DNA of 64,000 nt from Limonium bicolor. Taxonomy: Eukaryota; Streptophyta; Magnoliopsida; Caryophyllales; Plumbaginaceae. The notes below the pieces were generated by a model. That model worked only from the letters and a program-made list of their open reading frames with translations. It was not told where the DNA came from and made no database searches. The stretch is from the NCBI GenBank assembly GCA_023374045.1, contig CM041776.1, positions 141,115,296 through 141,179,295 on the forward strand. Reading direction: 5' to 3'. Position 1 is the first letter of the stretch. Every line of letters starts with the position of its first letter. Of this stretch, positions 48,759 to 60,766 are shown in pieces. A program made the translations under genes and the position numbers.

Positions 48759-51387
48759 TGAAATACTCCAAATATAATTAAAATTATTAAACCATTATTT
48801 AATGGAAAATAATCCTATTATAAATCATTTCACGTACGCATGCAAACCCATGCATGAGAACGTTACGTAAAAACAGTCGTTTCTCCATAAACGCTAAAAC
48901 GCCTTAGAAGCATATGGTCAAACATGACCTTGTATGACCCTCTAATATTCAAACCAAATGATCATACAACTATTATATGAATATATAAACATGTTCCCTA
49001 AGCTATATTCAGTCAAAAACGCAAAACGCGCGGGAGTGCTCACGCACGTCCCTTAAAGCACGAAAAGTCCAGAGGAGTGCCGAGGTGGCACGAACTCCTA
49101 TAAACTAATTCCTAGAGTTCCTAACATCAATATTAACCATTCTAAAGAGAACCCACGAAGTGGTTCTCAAAATTCAACAAAAACCACAGGAGGATTTCTT
49201 AGCGCTCCTTTTTGCCCGGGAGTGTCCCGATGGCCCGTAAATTATGACATGGGTTAATGTAACCCCATATGACTCAATGTAACATCTTAATATATGTTTA
49301 TTTACTATAATAAGCGTTTAAAAACACTTGGAACTCATAAAAACAATTTGGTTCCCAAAGATTTCCTTAGAGCACAAAAACACACCTTCGGGTGTCACGA
49401 AAACGCGTTTTACGCAATTGCCTTGTAGTTTTTGACATGCCACGAATTGGTAATATTAAATAGGGTTAAAATGACCTTCTAAATCAGTTGGAGAGACTAG
49501 TCAACAAGGCTCTCTATAGGGGCCGAAGTTATTCCCAAAAACTAGTATAAAATTTGCATTTAAAGTTTATAAAAGGCGTAGAACATGGTGACTCACCTTC
49601 CCATGTGTTATATTACTTAATGTCAAAGTATGTAGGTCTCATTTGACCACCAAGCTGTCGAAATTATGCATTGGAATAAGGCCATGTGAGCTAGGAAGAA
49701 ACAAAATGCAAAAAGGTAAAAAGTAGATCTAGATTCCACCTTTTGATTTCTTTTCTCCATGTGACCTTCCTTTGCTCTTCCTGGGCTCTTCAATGTCGAT
49801 TGAGACACCTCATTTGACCCCTTGAATTCGTTCATCTACAAGAGGAGAAGAAGACAAGCACAAAACATAGAAAAATCAAAAGAATATACCTTACCTAACT
49901 TACCTTGTCTTCTAGCTCCCATTATTTTCTCCATCTTGCCTTGCCACCCCACATGTCCGAAATTATGCAGATAACATGGGCATTTATTGAGCCAATAACC
50001 CATGGAATAAACTAAAGAAAAGAATAGTCATTTGACATTAAAAATTGACAAAACAAAAATCAATTCCAAATTGCATTCTCTTACCTTATACGTGAGTTTA
50101 GTCTCATTTCCCCCTTGCACTCTTCATCAACGAATTGGTAAGGCTCCCTCCTCTCTCTTCTTGCTTCATCTTCTTCCTTTGAAGCTCTTAAGTCCATTAA
50201 TGGAGTTTTAACTTCTATCTTCATCTTTAAGGTAATTTCCTAGCATCTCTTGTCAAGCCTTGAAGCAAAACTCTTCCTAGCACATCAATAAGCATTCGGC
50301 ATCAATTAGTTCTCCAAGGAGGTTGTCCAAACCAACATTAATCCAAGGAGCATTTCAAGGTTATCTTAAGGTAGTTTTAATGCTTGAAAATCCTTAAAGC
50401 ACATTTTTATGTGTAACCAAGTTCTACTTCTTCTAAGGTTTCTTTCTTCTTCATTTTCATGAAGGAAACTTTGTTCTTCATCTACCTTAGGAGTGCCGAA
50501 TTTATAAGGAGAAAAAGTCTAAGGTAAATTCTTGTAAAACTACTTACAAATCTACTTAAGATCTTTATTGAAGATCTAACTCCTAAACACCTTCACCACT
50601 TGCATATAACCGAAGTGGAGCATCAATATTACCTTGGAGAATGCTTGGAGATTCAAGAAGAGTTCAAGCACTTAACCACCTTTGTTAAGAAGTAAGTTTA
50701 CTAAGTAAATCTTTATGTTATAAGCTTTGTTAAGCTTCTAAAAATTATACAAAAATTATGTACATCTCCAAGGTTAATTAAAACCGAAACTATAAGGTAT
50801 TATATGCCAAAAATACAATCTATAACTTATATAGAAAATATTTACCTTAAGACACATTTTTGTGTCACAAAATTTATTTATGTTACATATAAAATCAAGC
50901 CGAATTTTCAAGGGTACAAATACTTATTTTGAGCTAAGAATTTATATAAGACATTACAATAATTTATACATGAGTTATATGACTCCTATGAATTTATGTA
51001 TATTTATTATGACATATAAATCCACTTTTATATACTATATGGTAGCTATTTAATTATGGCCGAATTGCCTAAGTGAAAAATATATTTTATGAGCTACTTA
51101 TGTGTATAAACTTATACTATAAAGTTTGGTGAGTTAAAAATATTTTATTAGTGCTTAAATGGCTAATTAATTAAGTTATGTGGCTTAAATGTAATTTTTA
51201 CAAAGATTGGTGAGTTTAATATGAAAACCGAGAGTTAAAGGGGTGTTTGGTGAAATTATGATATAATATAAGCTTAGGAATTAAGTTTATGAATTTTAGA
51301 TAATTTAAACAAGTGTTAAAGTAACACTTTATAAAGTTTTGGGCTATTATGTAATTTATAAAAATTGTTATGAAAGTTTGGAACTTA
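48759..51387 (+). repeat. T element 3' LTR, cut by L4
   Basis: Starts TGAAATACTCC and is nearly identical by eye to the first 2.6 kb of the solo LTR at 36406. It stops at AACTTA, where element L4 (TGAAATACCCCGAAC) is inserted. The rest of this LTR is expected to the right of the window after L4. The possible duplicated target site is ACTTA (51383-51387). Confidence 0.9.
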
Positions 51388-53554
51388 TGAAATACCCCGA
51401 ACTTAAATATGGTGATTATATTATTCTAATATAGTATTTAAGGGCCTAATGGTGCCTAAGTAATTTTGGTAAAGAAAATAAATCCAAAGAAATGAGAAAA
51501 ACGCTTAGAAAGCGGAAAACGCTAAATGAGCGTTAAATAACCATAGGAGGTACGAGACCTCGGTTATAGTATCGTAAGGATTCCTAAGGCTTATTCATGC
51601 CTAATTAGTAACGGGAATGATTCCCGAAGAAAACGGATCCGAATAATGTATTAAAACGCTAATAGAGCTTTAGCGCACAGTTTTCGAGGAAACCCCCGAA
51701 AACGTGATTCTAAGTGGTCAAACAGACCCGTAAAAATTATAAACCATAAATAATAATTATTAAGCATTTATGGAAGCTTAATAACTAATAAAAATAATTA
51801 AACGAGAAAATTCTGGAAACGGGTCCGGTTAATGAATAGTACTAAAACCGGGTGAATAACGAGCGTCTTCTGTAAAAGACGAGAAACTGCTCCAGCTTAA
51901 CAGTATAGTGGGGGCCGGTTTTTACTGGGTAAACAACCCTCTCACACACACATACACACAAGTAACAAATAAGTAAATCAAAAAGCAAAAAGCAAACAAA
52001 GTACATAAAGTAAATACCCCTCTCTCACCTCTCATTCTCACTTTCCCTCTTCTCTCTCCTACTTCCCCCTCTCTCACCGTCTCCCTCCTCCCTTCTCTGA
52101 ATGTTGGGCGATTTTTGGAGCTCTCCAAACAGCTCCCATGGCAGCCTCTTCATCCTCTTGCTCTACCTCCATGTGAGCTCCAAATGAAAAATAAAACATA
52201 TATTTGAACTCCCCTCATCCTCCTCTACATTCCTATCTTTTCAAAATTCGAAAAGGATGAGTTTCATCTCCATGGGTTTTCTCCATTTGAAGAGAAAAGC
52301 ACACCATTGTGAAGCTTGGAGTCTCCCCTTTCAAACAAGGTAAAATCTCCATGAAAGACCTCATTTTTCTCCATCTCCTTGGTGACCGATTTTTGTCTCT
52401 CTCTCTCATCTTGTTTTCCTCTTGTTTTGGAGCTTTGCTTCAACCCTCCAATGGTGGTGAGAACACCTTCTTGAACCAAGGGCTAAAACCCCTCCTAAAG
52501 CACTCCAAAGGTAAACCCTAGAAATTTCTATTTTGAACACTTCAATGAACTAGCATAAATCTAAGGGCTAGTGTATTAATTATACTTGTTTAATGTGCTT
52601 TGGGTGATGGGAATGGAGTTTGGCAACTCCATTCCCCATGTGATCGATTTGTGCAAGAAAGAGGGAAGAAGAAATGGAAAAGAAAGAATGAAGTATAAGC
52701 TCAAGGTAAGAGCTCCTTCCTAATGTAAATTCTATTGCATTAGAGTAATGGGAATGGGTAAAATGTTTAAAGAAACCAAAACTTTGTACTAGTATTGAGA
52801 ATTGTGAAGTTTGAGTACTTAAGAGCAGGTATGTAGATTGTAGGCCTTAGAGCCAAATAATTGTATATGAGTATGTGCATTGTGAATTGAGGAAGTATTG
52901 GTGAATTATATTGTATTGATTGCTGGTAGGACCCTTGTATGGGTGTGGCTAGAATAGGAATCATTTTGGTGATAATGGGTATGTGTGGATAAGTGAGAAT
53001 TGTAGGTGAACTATGGCGAAATTTCGGTAGGAATTAGGTATTTAAGGATGACTTGGTGAATGGAAGAACCAAGGTATGTATTGGGATTAGTAAGGTATTT
53101 AGTAGCTAAGGAATGGCAATTGTAGTATGAGGAATAGGAAGTGTAAAATCTGTAGCAAAGTGTATAAGAACACATTGGAGAAGTAAGAGAATTTAATGTG
53201 CAGGATTTTGGTAAGATGAGTGTTGGAACTTGGGTATAGGTAGTGCAATGGCTTGGGAATGAATTGGTATGGTAAGGAGAGGTATTTAGAATGCTAGGAA
53301 TGGCATTGGTTGAGAGAGTATTGGATGGGAGAAGTGAATTGTAAAATCTGTAGCATGGGTGTAACAAAACTGTTACATGTGTTGTAGAGGAAGTAAGAAA
53401 GTTGTGTAAGTTATTTGAAGGATTTAGTAATGGATTTGGTGGATGAATTAAGGTATTTTAGGAAGCCTAATTAGTGCTAAATCATGTGGGATTACATGTA
53501 GGAAGATTGGGGAAGAAATGGGTAAGAAGAGAAAAGAAAAACAAAACCTGTAGC

Positions 53555-53890
53555 AATGTTCTGACTCCGTCCGACCCAGAGGGTGAGTCGGACGTGGGTC
53601 GGACATGGCTTAATCAACGAAAATAAAACATTCTGGAATGGTCCGACCCAGGGTCGTGAGTCGGACATGGGTCGGACATGCAAATTTTTACAGTGTCGAA
53701 GTTTCTGACTTCGTCCGACCCAGACGGAGTCGGACGTGGGTCGGACGGAGCTTGGATGACGGGACCGAAACCTTCTGGAATGGTCCGACCAGAGGTGTAT
53801 GGGTCGGACGGGAGGAATTTCAAAGAACGAAAACCTACTGGAATGGTCCGACCCAGGGCTTGGGTCGGACGGTGGGTCGGACGGCCCTAA
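53555..53890. repeat. Hairpin-unit array in L4 LTR
   Basis: Tandem palindromic units of the L2 type (GGTCCGACCC ... GGGTCGGAC) with TTCTGGAATGGTCCGACC spacers, on the plus strand here. Four to five units are recognisable, more diverged than in L2. Several arms carry one-sided changes. Confidence 0.83.
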
Positions 53891-53905
53891 CTTATAAAAA
53901 AAAAA
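53891..53905 (+). promoter_or_regulatory. Candidate TATA box of L4 LTR, directly after the hairpin array
   Basis: CTTATAAAAAAA follows the array by a few bases in the transcription direction. In the other L LTRs an AT-rich tract occupies the same place ((TA)n in the L2 3' LTR, TATA-rich in L1). This suggests that the array is promoter-proximal. Position and base content only; no start site is known. Confidence 0.3.
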
Positions 53906-55706
53906 AAATTAACATGGTAATCCTATGTATGTATTATATGGATATACACATATATAAAGAACCTTAGTAATATACCATTAATGTAACACCAATGGTAAGG
54001 AAGTAAGTACTTGAGTAGGAAAACAGTATGGAAAGTAATTAAGAAAGTGGAGGGTAAAAGAACATTAAGTACACCGGGATAACGGGAGTAGTAATTATTT
54101 GTGTATTGTATGAACATCGTATTAATGACAATGTTGGAAACATTATCAGTGGGAACAAGTATGAACCAAGGAACAAGGGAACACACGGTAAAGCTAACCT
54201 CGGTGAAAGGTATGATTTCCTCATGCCCCGTATGCTAACCGAGTTACGTTGATTTGTGTGCTGTATGCCGGCTAATCAAGACTAAAGCATGAAAACGGTT
54301 TATTGCCTTTCATTGTATGTCTTGTTGTATGTTGTGTGAGCTAACCCTTCTTGATTGATTGTGTGGCTTCATTTAGTGCGTAGTACGACTCATAGATGAG
54401 TCTTATTGTGTAGTGACCCGTAGTATGAGTCACGTTGTGAACTAATGGAAACATAGCAACGCAATAACAATCGAATCAATGAACGATAACGTAACCCAAA
54501 GAACTCACCAGAATGTGAGAGAGTGTACGGGAGTAATAACCTCCCGATAACGGTAGGGGAAATGAAATGAGTAATCCACAACGAACAGTAGTGGAAGTAT
54601 ATAAGTAACCTCTATTTGAGAACTAATCTTGGTGCAAAACGTGAACCATGAGAGTAGTAAAGAATGATGAGGGATCTCCAACCCCTTAGTAATTAGTCGG
54701 CCCATATGAGAGGACCCGACTGATGTAAGTATGCCCGAACGAGAGAGTATTCGATACGTTTGGGGAAACCCTTAAATCTGAGGATACTAGACGGTGGTAA
54801 TTCCCTAAGCTAATAGAGGTTATCGAGAGAGATGCTTCTAGGCTAGCCCATGAGGTTGTAATGTGCTCTGAGAGAAGAGTGTTGGGAATTCGTGTAGTCC
54901 GGTAGAACGGACATTTGAGTATTTGAGGAGCTAAGCGTATAGCCCTCGTATTGTAGGTCCGGTGGCGAGTCTTGAGTATGACTCCGCCCATAGGCCAAAG
55001 TAATGAGTATTGCGTATGTATGAGTAAGGTAATGAGTATCGAGTAAGAAGCAAGTATGAGTATGCAAAGAGTACCGAGTACTGAGTATGTATGAGTAAGT
55101 ACGAGTAAGAATATTGAGTAATGAGTATGCATAAGTGTAGTAACGAGTACGGAGTAAGAAACGTGTACGAGTAAAGTATCGAACATGGAGTTTTAGTATG
55201 TAGGAGTAAGGAGTAGGTATGAGTGGAGTAGTGAATACCGAATATAGTACGAAGAGTGATGAATGAATAACAAATACGAGGGGTTGACCATCGATCTGCC
55301 TTCCTTAGTAAGTATTGAATTTGTATGTGCATGTAAGTATTGTTGTTGTATTGTTGTAGCATGAGTATGTATGTAAGCATGTAATGAACTCCATGTATAT
55401 TCGACCCCAAGTAGTCGATGTACCGCGGTTAGCACGCGGTATATGCGGAAGTCATATTCAGCGTAAGCTGACCCCCTCGGGGGACCATTTTTAGTGTGCA
55501 GGTACCCGAAGCTGATCGTCGTTCGAGAGAGTAGGACGGGGACTGCTACGTAAGCATGGGTAGTTATATAGTAGATTGGTACTTGTATTGTAATGCGAAT
55601 TTGGAAGCTCAAACTGTACGGTAATTTGAGGATTGTAGTATACTCGGTATAGTAATGTATTGGAGTTGTACTTGGATTATGGATAGTATGAAATGGGAAG
55701 TATTGT

Positions 55707-58700
55707 TGTAACACCCAACCCGAATCCAATAACCTGAACGGCGATTCCTCCAAATAAAATACAACTGCAGCGAAATAAAACAACAACCGGGCGGTATTAC
55801 AATGCCGTTGGCCACCCTTGTGACCAACAAGGCTAAATCCAAATACAATCTCCAAAGGTCACGGTCTGAATACGAATACAACCCGAGATACTAGGAATCA
55901 AACTCAAATGTAAAATACTTAAATAAGAGAAATGTCTAGAAGAAGACTCCCATAGCTTGAATCTACCCCCCTACACTGTGGTGTGTGGTAATCTTTCTCA
56001 ACTTCAGGTACCTGAAAAATGGGGTGCCCCCAAAGGGGCTCAGCAAACAATGCTGGTATGGAAACGTGCAGCCCATCGTCTACCGGCCACACCAACTGCT
56101 TTGTCGAACACATGCAGTTCATTTTATAAAGCTGTAAACAAGCATAGTCTGATAATAACAAGTATCCATACAAGGACAATAACGTCACATAGAACAAGAC
56201 ACAGAAGGTCGTGTTAGCTGAACTGAAATTCTTTAATGGTAGTCGGTCCACACAATGGACTGACAGGTATAACTGAATATCTTAAATAGTGGAGGTATAG
56301 TGACCTCGTTAAGATTGAAAGGTTGGGTATAAAAACCCCAGGAGATAATGTAGTTAAACCTGAACTGAGAGGCGTGGGAAATAGAATCCCACTAGAGGAA
56401 TGAAGTCTTCCTCAACTGAAGGGCATTAGAAACCCGGGAGGAATAGAGTCTTCCTCCCAACTGAAAGTTCCTTCGCGACGTAGATAGGAGACGACCTGAG
56501 ACAGGTACAGCTCCTGTAGCATGCATGGCCAGATCCAACTGGGCTCCTCGTTCTCGTATATTGAAGTATTGATGTTATGTCATATAAAGACGTTAAACAA
56601 GAACACAATGTTTATTGTCAATTATCACGTTTAGGATAATGACGTTGTTATAAAGTGAAGTTAGTGAGGAGCTCGTACAAGTCCTCGGTATACTGAAACG
56701 CAGGTATTAATCCACTGTATAGTAGTGTTTGTATTCGTGGGACATACACGTTGTAGTCAGCAACATTCACGCACATAAAATAATACAACAGTGCACAAGA
56801 GTAAAACAACAGTTTACATCAATTATCTTGGTCGTTATTTCAAAACAACAGATAGCACCCAAGCCGGTGTAATCCGGTAGAACACAGGTTGCAAGAATCC
56901 CATACCGTTCACCGTAGGTTGCAGTTGATTATACCCTGGTCAACGTCTGGTCAAACAAAGTCCTAGAATAGGATTAACTGAGAGGGTAATTTATGTTACC
57001 CTTATATAATAATTCTATTGGATCTTTTAACAAATCTCGTATTTGTTATTCATGTGAGGTTTATTTCTTTCAATTACCTCATGATCTAATGTATATCTTA
57101 TTTGTTATTCTTTTTGATTTATTTATAAATCCTTTAATGTACATATATGTATTCATATATTCATGCACTATATTTGTTGTTTACTTTAATTGTCTAAGGG
57201 ACATAACAACTTATAATTTTCTAACTCTACATTTAAATGTCTTACAATGACATAATATTGTTATACATCTCATTATTTCTCCTTTTAGTCATAAATAAAT
57301 ATTATTGTTTTCCTTTAACTGTCCTTATAACTATATAAGCCATAGTTCTAATTCCATAATTCCTTTAATTAAAATTCTTTCTTCTAATTCCTCAAAATAT
57401 CCATATGGGACTTATATTTATTTAAATCTAAATTCTTACCCTTATATTTCGGTTATTTACAAAACAACCACATTAATTCATGAACTTATATTTAATTCTA
57501 ATCTCATTATATTATAGAGTTTTAACTTCTTCTTATTTAGCTAAATTACATAGTCACGCTAATATTTTAGTATATAGCTTTTAAGTACTATAACTTTCAA
57601 AAATAACAACTTAGCCCCTAAATTCTCGGCAATAATATTTTATTTCCCATAATTACAATTTAACCACAAAACCTTATAAACTTTGCATAATGTCTTATAA
57701 ACTATAGTTTTAATTTTAATTCTCCATAAATGCCGAATACATATATATAAATTCTTAAATTACCAAACTAACCCCAAGTAATTCGGCTTGGTCTTGAACT
57801 CTCCATTAATTACATTTTCACCCCAAAACTTTATAATAACTTCTTAATGACTTATAAACTAAAGTCTAAATATATAATTCCTCAAAATTTCAAAGGTGAG
57901 CTAATAAATCTCTTAATTATGAATTCACCCCTTTTTATGTTCTAAACTTTCATAACAACTTTTATAAATTACATAATAGCCCAAAACTTAATAAAATGTT
58001 ATTTTAACACTTGTTTAAATATCTAAAATTCATAAACTTAATTCCTAACCTTATATTATATTATAATTTCACCAAATACCCCTTTAGCTCTCGGCTTTCA
58101 CAATATATACACTAAATTTTGTAAAATTACATTTAAGCCACTTAACTTAATTAATTAGCCATTTAAGCACTAATGAAATATTTTTAGCTCACCAAACTTT
58201 GTGATATAAGTTAATACCTAAGTAGGTTATTAATACCTATTTATCAATTAGTACATTCGGCCATATTTATTTGGTGACCATATAGTATATAAAAGTGGAC
58301 TTATATGTCATAATAATTATACATAAATTCATAGGAGTTATATAACTCATGTAAAAATTATTGTAATGTCTTATATAAATTCTTAGCTCAAAAATAAGCA
58401 TTTTTGCCCTTGATAATTCGGCTTGAATTAATATGTGACATAACTAAATTTTGTGACACAAAAATGTGTCTTAAGGTAAATATTTTCTATATAAGTTATA
58501 GATTGTATTTTTGGCATATAATACCATATAGTTTCGGTCTTAATAAACCTAGGAGATGTACATAATTTTTGTATAATTTTTAGAAGCTTAACAAAGCTTA
58601 TAACATAAAGATTTACTTAGTAAACTTACTTCTTAACAAAGGTGTTAAGTGCTTGAACTCCTCTTGAATCTCCAAGCTTTCTCCAAGGAAATTTTGATGC

Positions 58701-60559
58701 TCCACTTCGGTTATATGCAAGTGGTGTAGGAGTTTTAGGAGTTAGATCTTGAATAAAGATCTTAAGTAGATTTGTAAGTAGTTTTACAAGGATTTACCTT
58801 AGACTTTTCTCCTTATGAATTCGGCACTCCTAAGGTGGATGAAGAACAATTTTCCTTCATCAAAATGAAGAAGAAAAGAACCTTAGAAGGAGTAGAACTT
58901 GGTTACACATAAAATGTGCTTTAAGGATTTTTCAAGCATTAAAACTACCTTAAGATAACCTTGAGATGCTCCTTGGATTAATGTTGGTTTGAACAACCTC
59001 CTTGGTGAACTAAGTGATGCCGAACTCTTGTTGTTATGCTAGGAAGAGTTTTGCTTCAAGGTTTGACAAGAAATGCTAGGAATTACCTTAAAGATGAAGA
59101 TAGAAGTTAAAACTCCATTAATGGACTTAAGAGCTTCAAAGGAAGAAGATGAAGCAAGAAGAGAGAGCTAGGGTAGCTTACCAATTCGTGAATGAAGAGT
59201 GCAAGGAGGGAATGAGACTAAGCTCACGTATAGGTAAGAGAATGCAATTTGGAAATGATTTTTGTTTGTAAATTTTTAATGTCATTTGACTATACTTTTC
59301 CTTAGTTTATTCAATGAGTTATTGGCTCAATAAATGCCCTCTTTCCAGCATTGAAATCGGCCATAATGGAGGACAAGGCAAGGTGGAGCAAAAATAATGC
59401 AAACTAGAAGACAAGGTGAGAAAAGGTAAGGTATCTTCTTTTGATTTTTCTATGTTATAACTTGTCTTCTTCCTCTCTTGTATATGCACGGTTTAGGGTC
59501 TGAATGGAGCTCATTTGATCGGCATTCATGAGCTAAGAAACAAGCAAGGAAGGTTACTTGCTTAAGAAATCAAAAGGCAAAAAGAAAAAGGAATCTACTT
59601 TTTGCTTTTAGCATTTGTTTTGTATCTAGCTCACATGGCCTTGTTCCATGACCTAATTTCGACAGCTCTCTGGTCAAATGAGACCTACATACTTTGGCAT
59701 TAAGTAATATAACACATGGGATGATGAGTCATCATGTTTTAAGCCTTTAATAAACTTTTAAAGCAAATTTTATACTAGTTTTTGCTCTTAAAATAGGCCC
59801 CTATAGAGCACCTTGTTGACTAGTCACACCAACTGTTTTAGAAGGTCATTTTAACCCTTTTTAAGATTACCAATTCGTGGCATGTCAAAAACTACAAGGC
59901 AATTGCGTAAAACGCATTTTCGTGACACCCGAAGGTGTGTTTTTGTGCTCTAAGGAACTTTTTGGGAAACCAATGTTTGTTTTTATGAGTTCCAAGTGTT
60001 TGTAAACACTTATTATGGTAAATAAACATATACTAAGATGTTACATTGAGTTATATGGGGTTATATCAACCCGTGACATAATTTACGGGCCATCGGGACA
60101 CTCCCGGGCCAAAAAGGAGCGCTAAGAAATACTCCCGAGGATTTGTTGAATTTTGAGAAACCACTTCGTGGGTTCTCTTTAGAATGATAAATAATGATGT
60201 TAGGAACTCTAGGAATTAATTTTATAGGAGTTCGTGCCACCTCGGCACTCCTCCGGACTTTTCGTGCTTTAAGGAGCGGGCGTGAGCACTCCGAGCATTT
60301 TGCGTTTTTGATTGAATTTAGCTTAGGGAATATATTTGTATATTCTTATAATAATTGTATGACCATTTGGTTTGAATATTAGAGGGTCATACAAGGTCAT
60401 GTTTGACCATATGCTTCTAAGGCGTTTTAGTGTTTATGGAGAAACGACTGTTTTACGTAACGTTCTCATGCATGGGTTTGCATGCGTGAAATGATTTATA
60501 TTTGGATTATATTCCAATAATAATGATTTAATAATATTATTTAGATTTGGGGTATTTCA
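55707..60559 (-). repeat. Solo LTR of family T (4.85 kb) in L4 5' LTR, minus orientation
   Basis: Bounded by TGTAACACCC and GGGGTATTTCA on the plus strand, with perfect 5-bp duplications ATTGT (55702-55706, 60560-60564). Removing it restores L4 LTR sequence that matches L2. It is the same family as 36406-41298 in reverse orientation but visibly more diverged (many small indels in the AT-rich part 57000-58700). No internal sequence is attached. Confidence 0.9.
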
Positions 60560-60564
60560 ATTGT

Positions 60565-60749
60565 ATTGTGTAGAGTACTCGGTATGTTCATGTTCATCAG
60601 ACCGATAGTATGTAGTATTGTAACTCGCCTTGTCAGTCACGTGGGTGACTAGCGGCATTGTACACCCGCCGTTGTGCAAGGAGTATCCGCTGCGAAGGTA
60701 AGTATTTGTACAGTAATGACGGTATAGCGGTAGCGGTAGGGGTGTTACA
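60565..60749 (+). repeat. L4 5' LTR, last segment
   Basis: Resumes the L-family LTR after the solo LTR and ends GGGGTGTTACA at 60749. It contains the CAGTCACGTGGGTGACT stem-loop and GCGAAGGTAAGTA block found near the same end of all L LTRs. Confidence 0.88.
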
Positions 60750-60754
60750 AAAAG

Positions 60755-60766
60755 TGGTATCAGAGC
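60755..60766 (+). other. Primer-binding site (tRNA-iMet) of L4
   Basis: TGGTATCAGAGC lies 5 nt after the LTR end. The flanking hairpin ATCAGAGCG-aagtat-CGCT(C)TGAT seen in L2 and L3 is retained except for one missing base in the right arm. Confidence 0.87.

Larger units (their letters stand above)
42410..51387 (+). mobile_element. T: 5'-truncated Ty3/gypsy chromovirus carrying an AlkB domain
   Basis: Plus-strand element. Order: leader remnant, gag, AlkB domain, protease, reverse transcriptase, RNase H, integrase with chromodomain-like tail, 3' untranslated region, polypurine tract (48747-48758), and 3' LTR (48759-51387, cut by L4). The order protease-RT-RNase H-integrase defines Ty3/gypsy. 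The GPY-type module plus chromodomain-like tail and the long LTR suggest the Tekay/Del group of plant chromoviruses; the clade is inferred. The 5' LTR and primer site are absent. Coding regions carry at least four frameshifts and four premature stops, so this copy is dead. An AlkB domain is not a normal part of this element type. Confidence 0.9.
51388..55706 (+). repeat. L4 5' LTR, first segment
   Basis: Starts TGAAATACCCCGAACTTAAATATGG and runs collinear with the reverse complement of the L2 LTRs up to the ATTGT target site (55702-55706) of a solo T LTR. It includes the hairpin-unit array, a TATAAAAA-like tract and the TACTCA-type simple sequence (seen here as GAGTATGAGTA, about 55000-55260). 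Confidence 0.88.
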
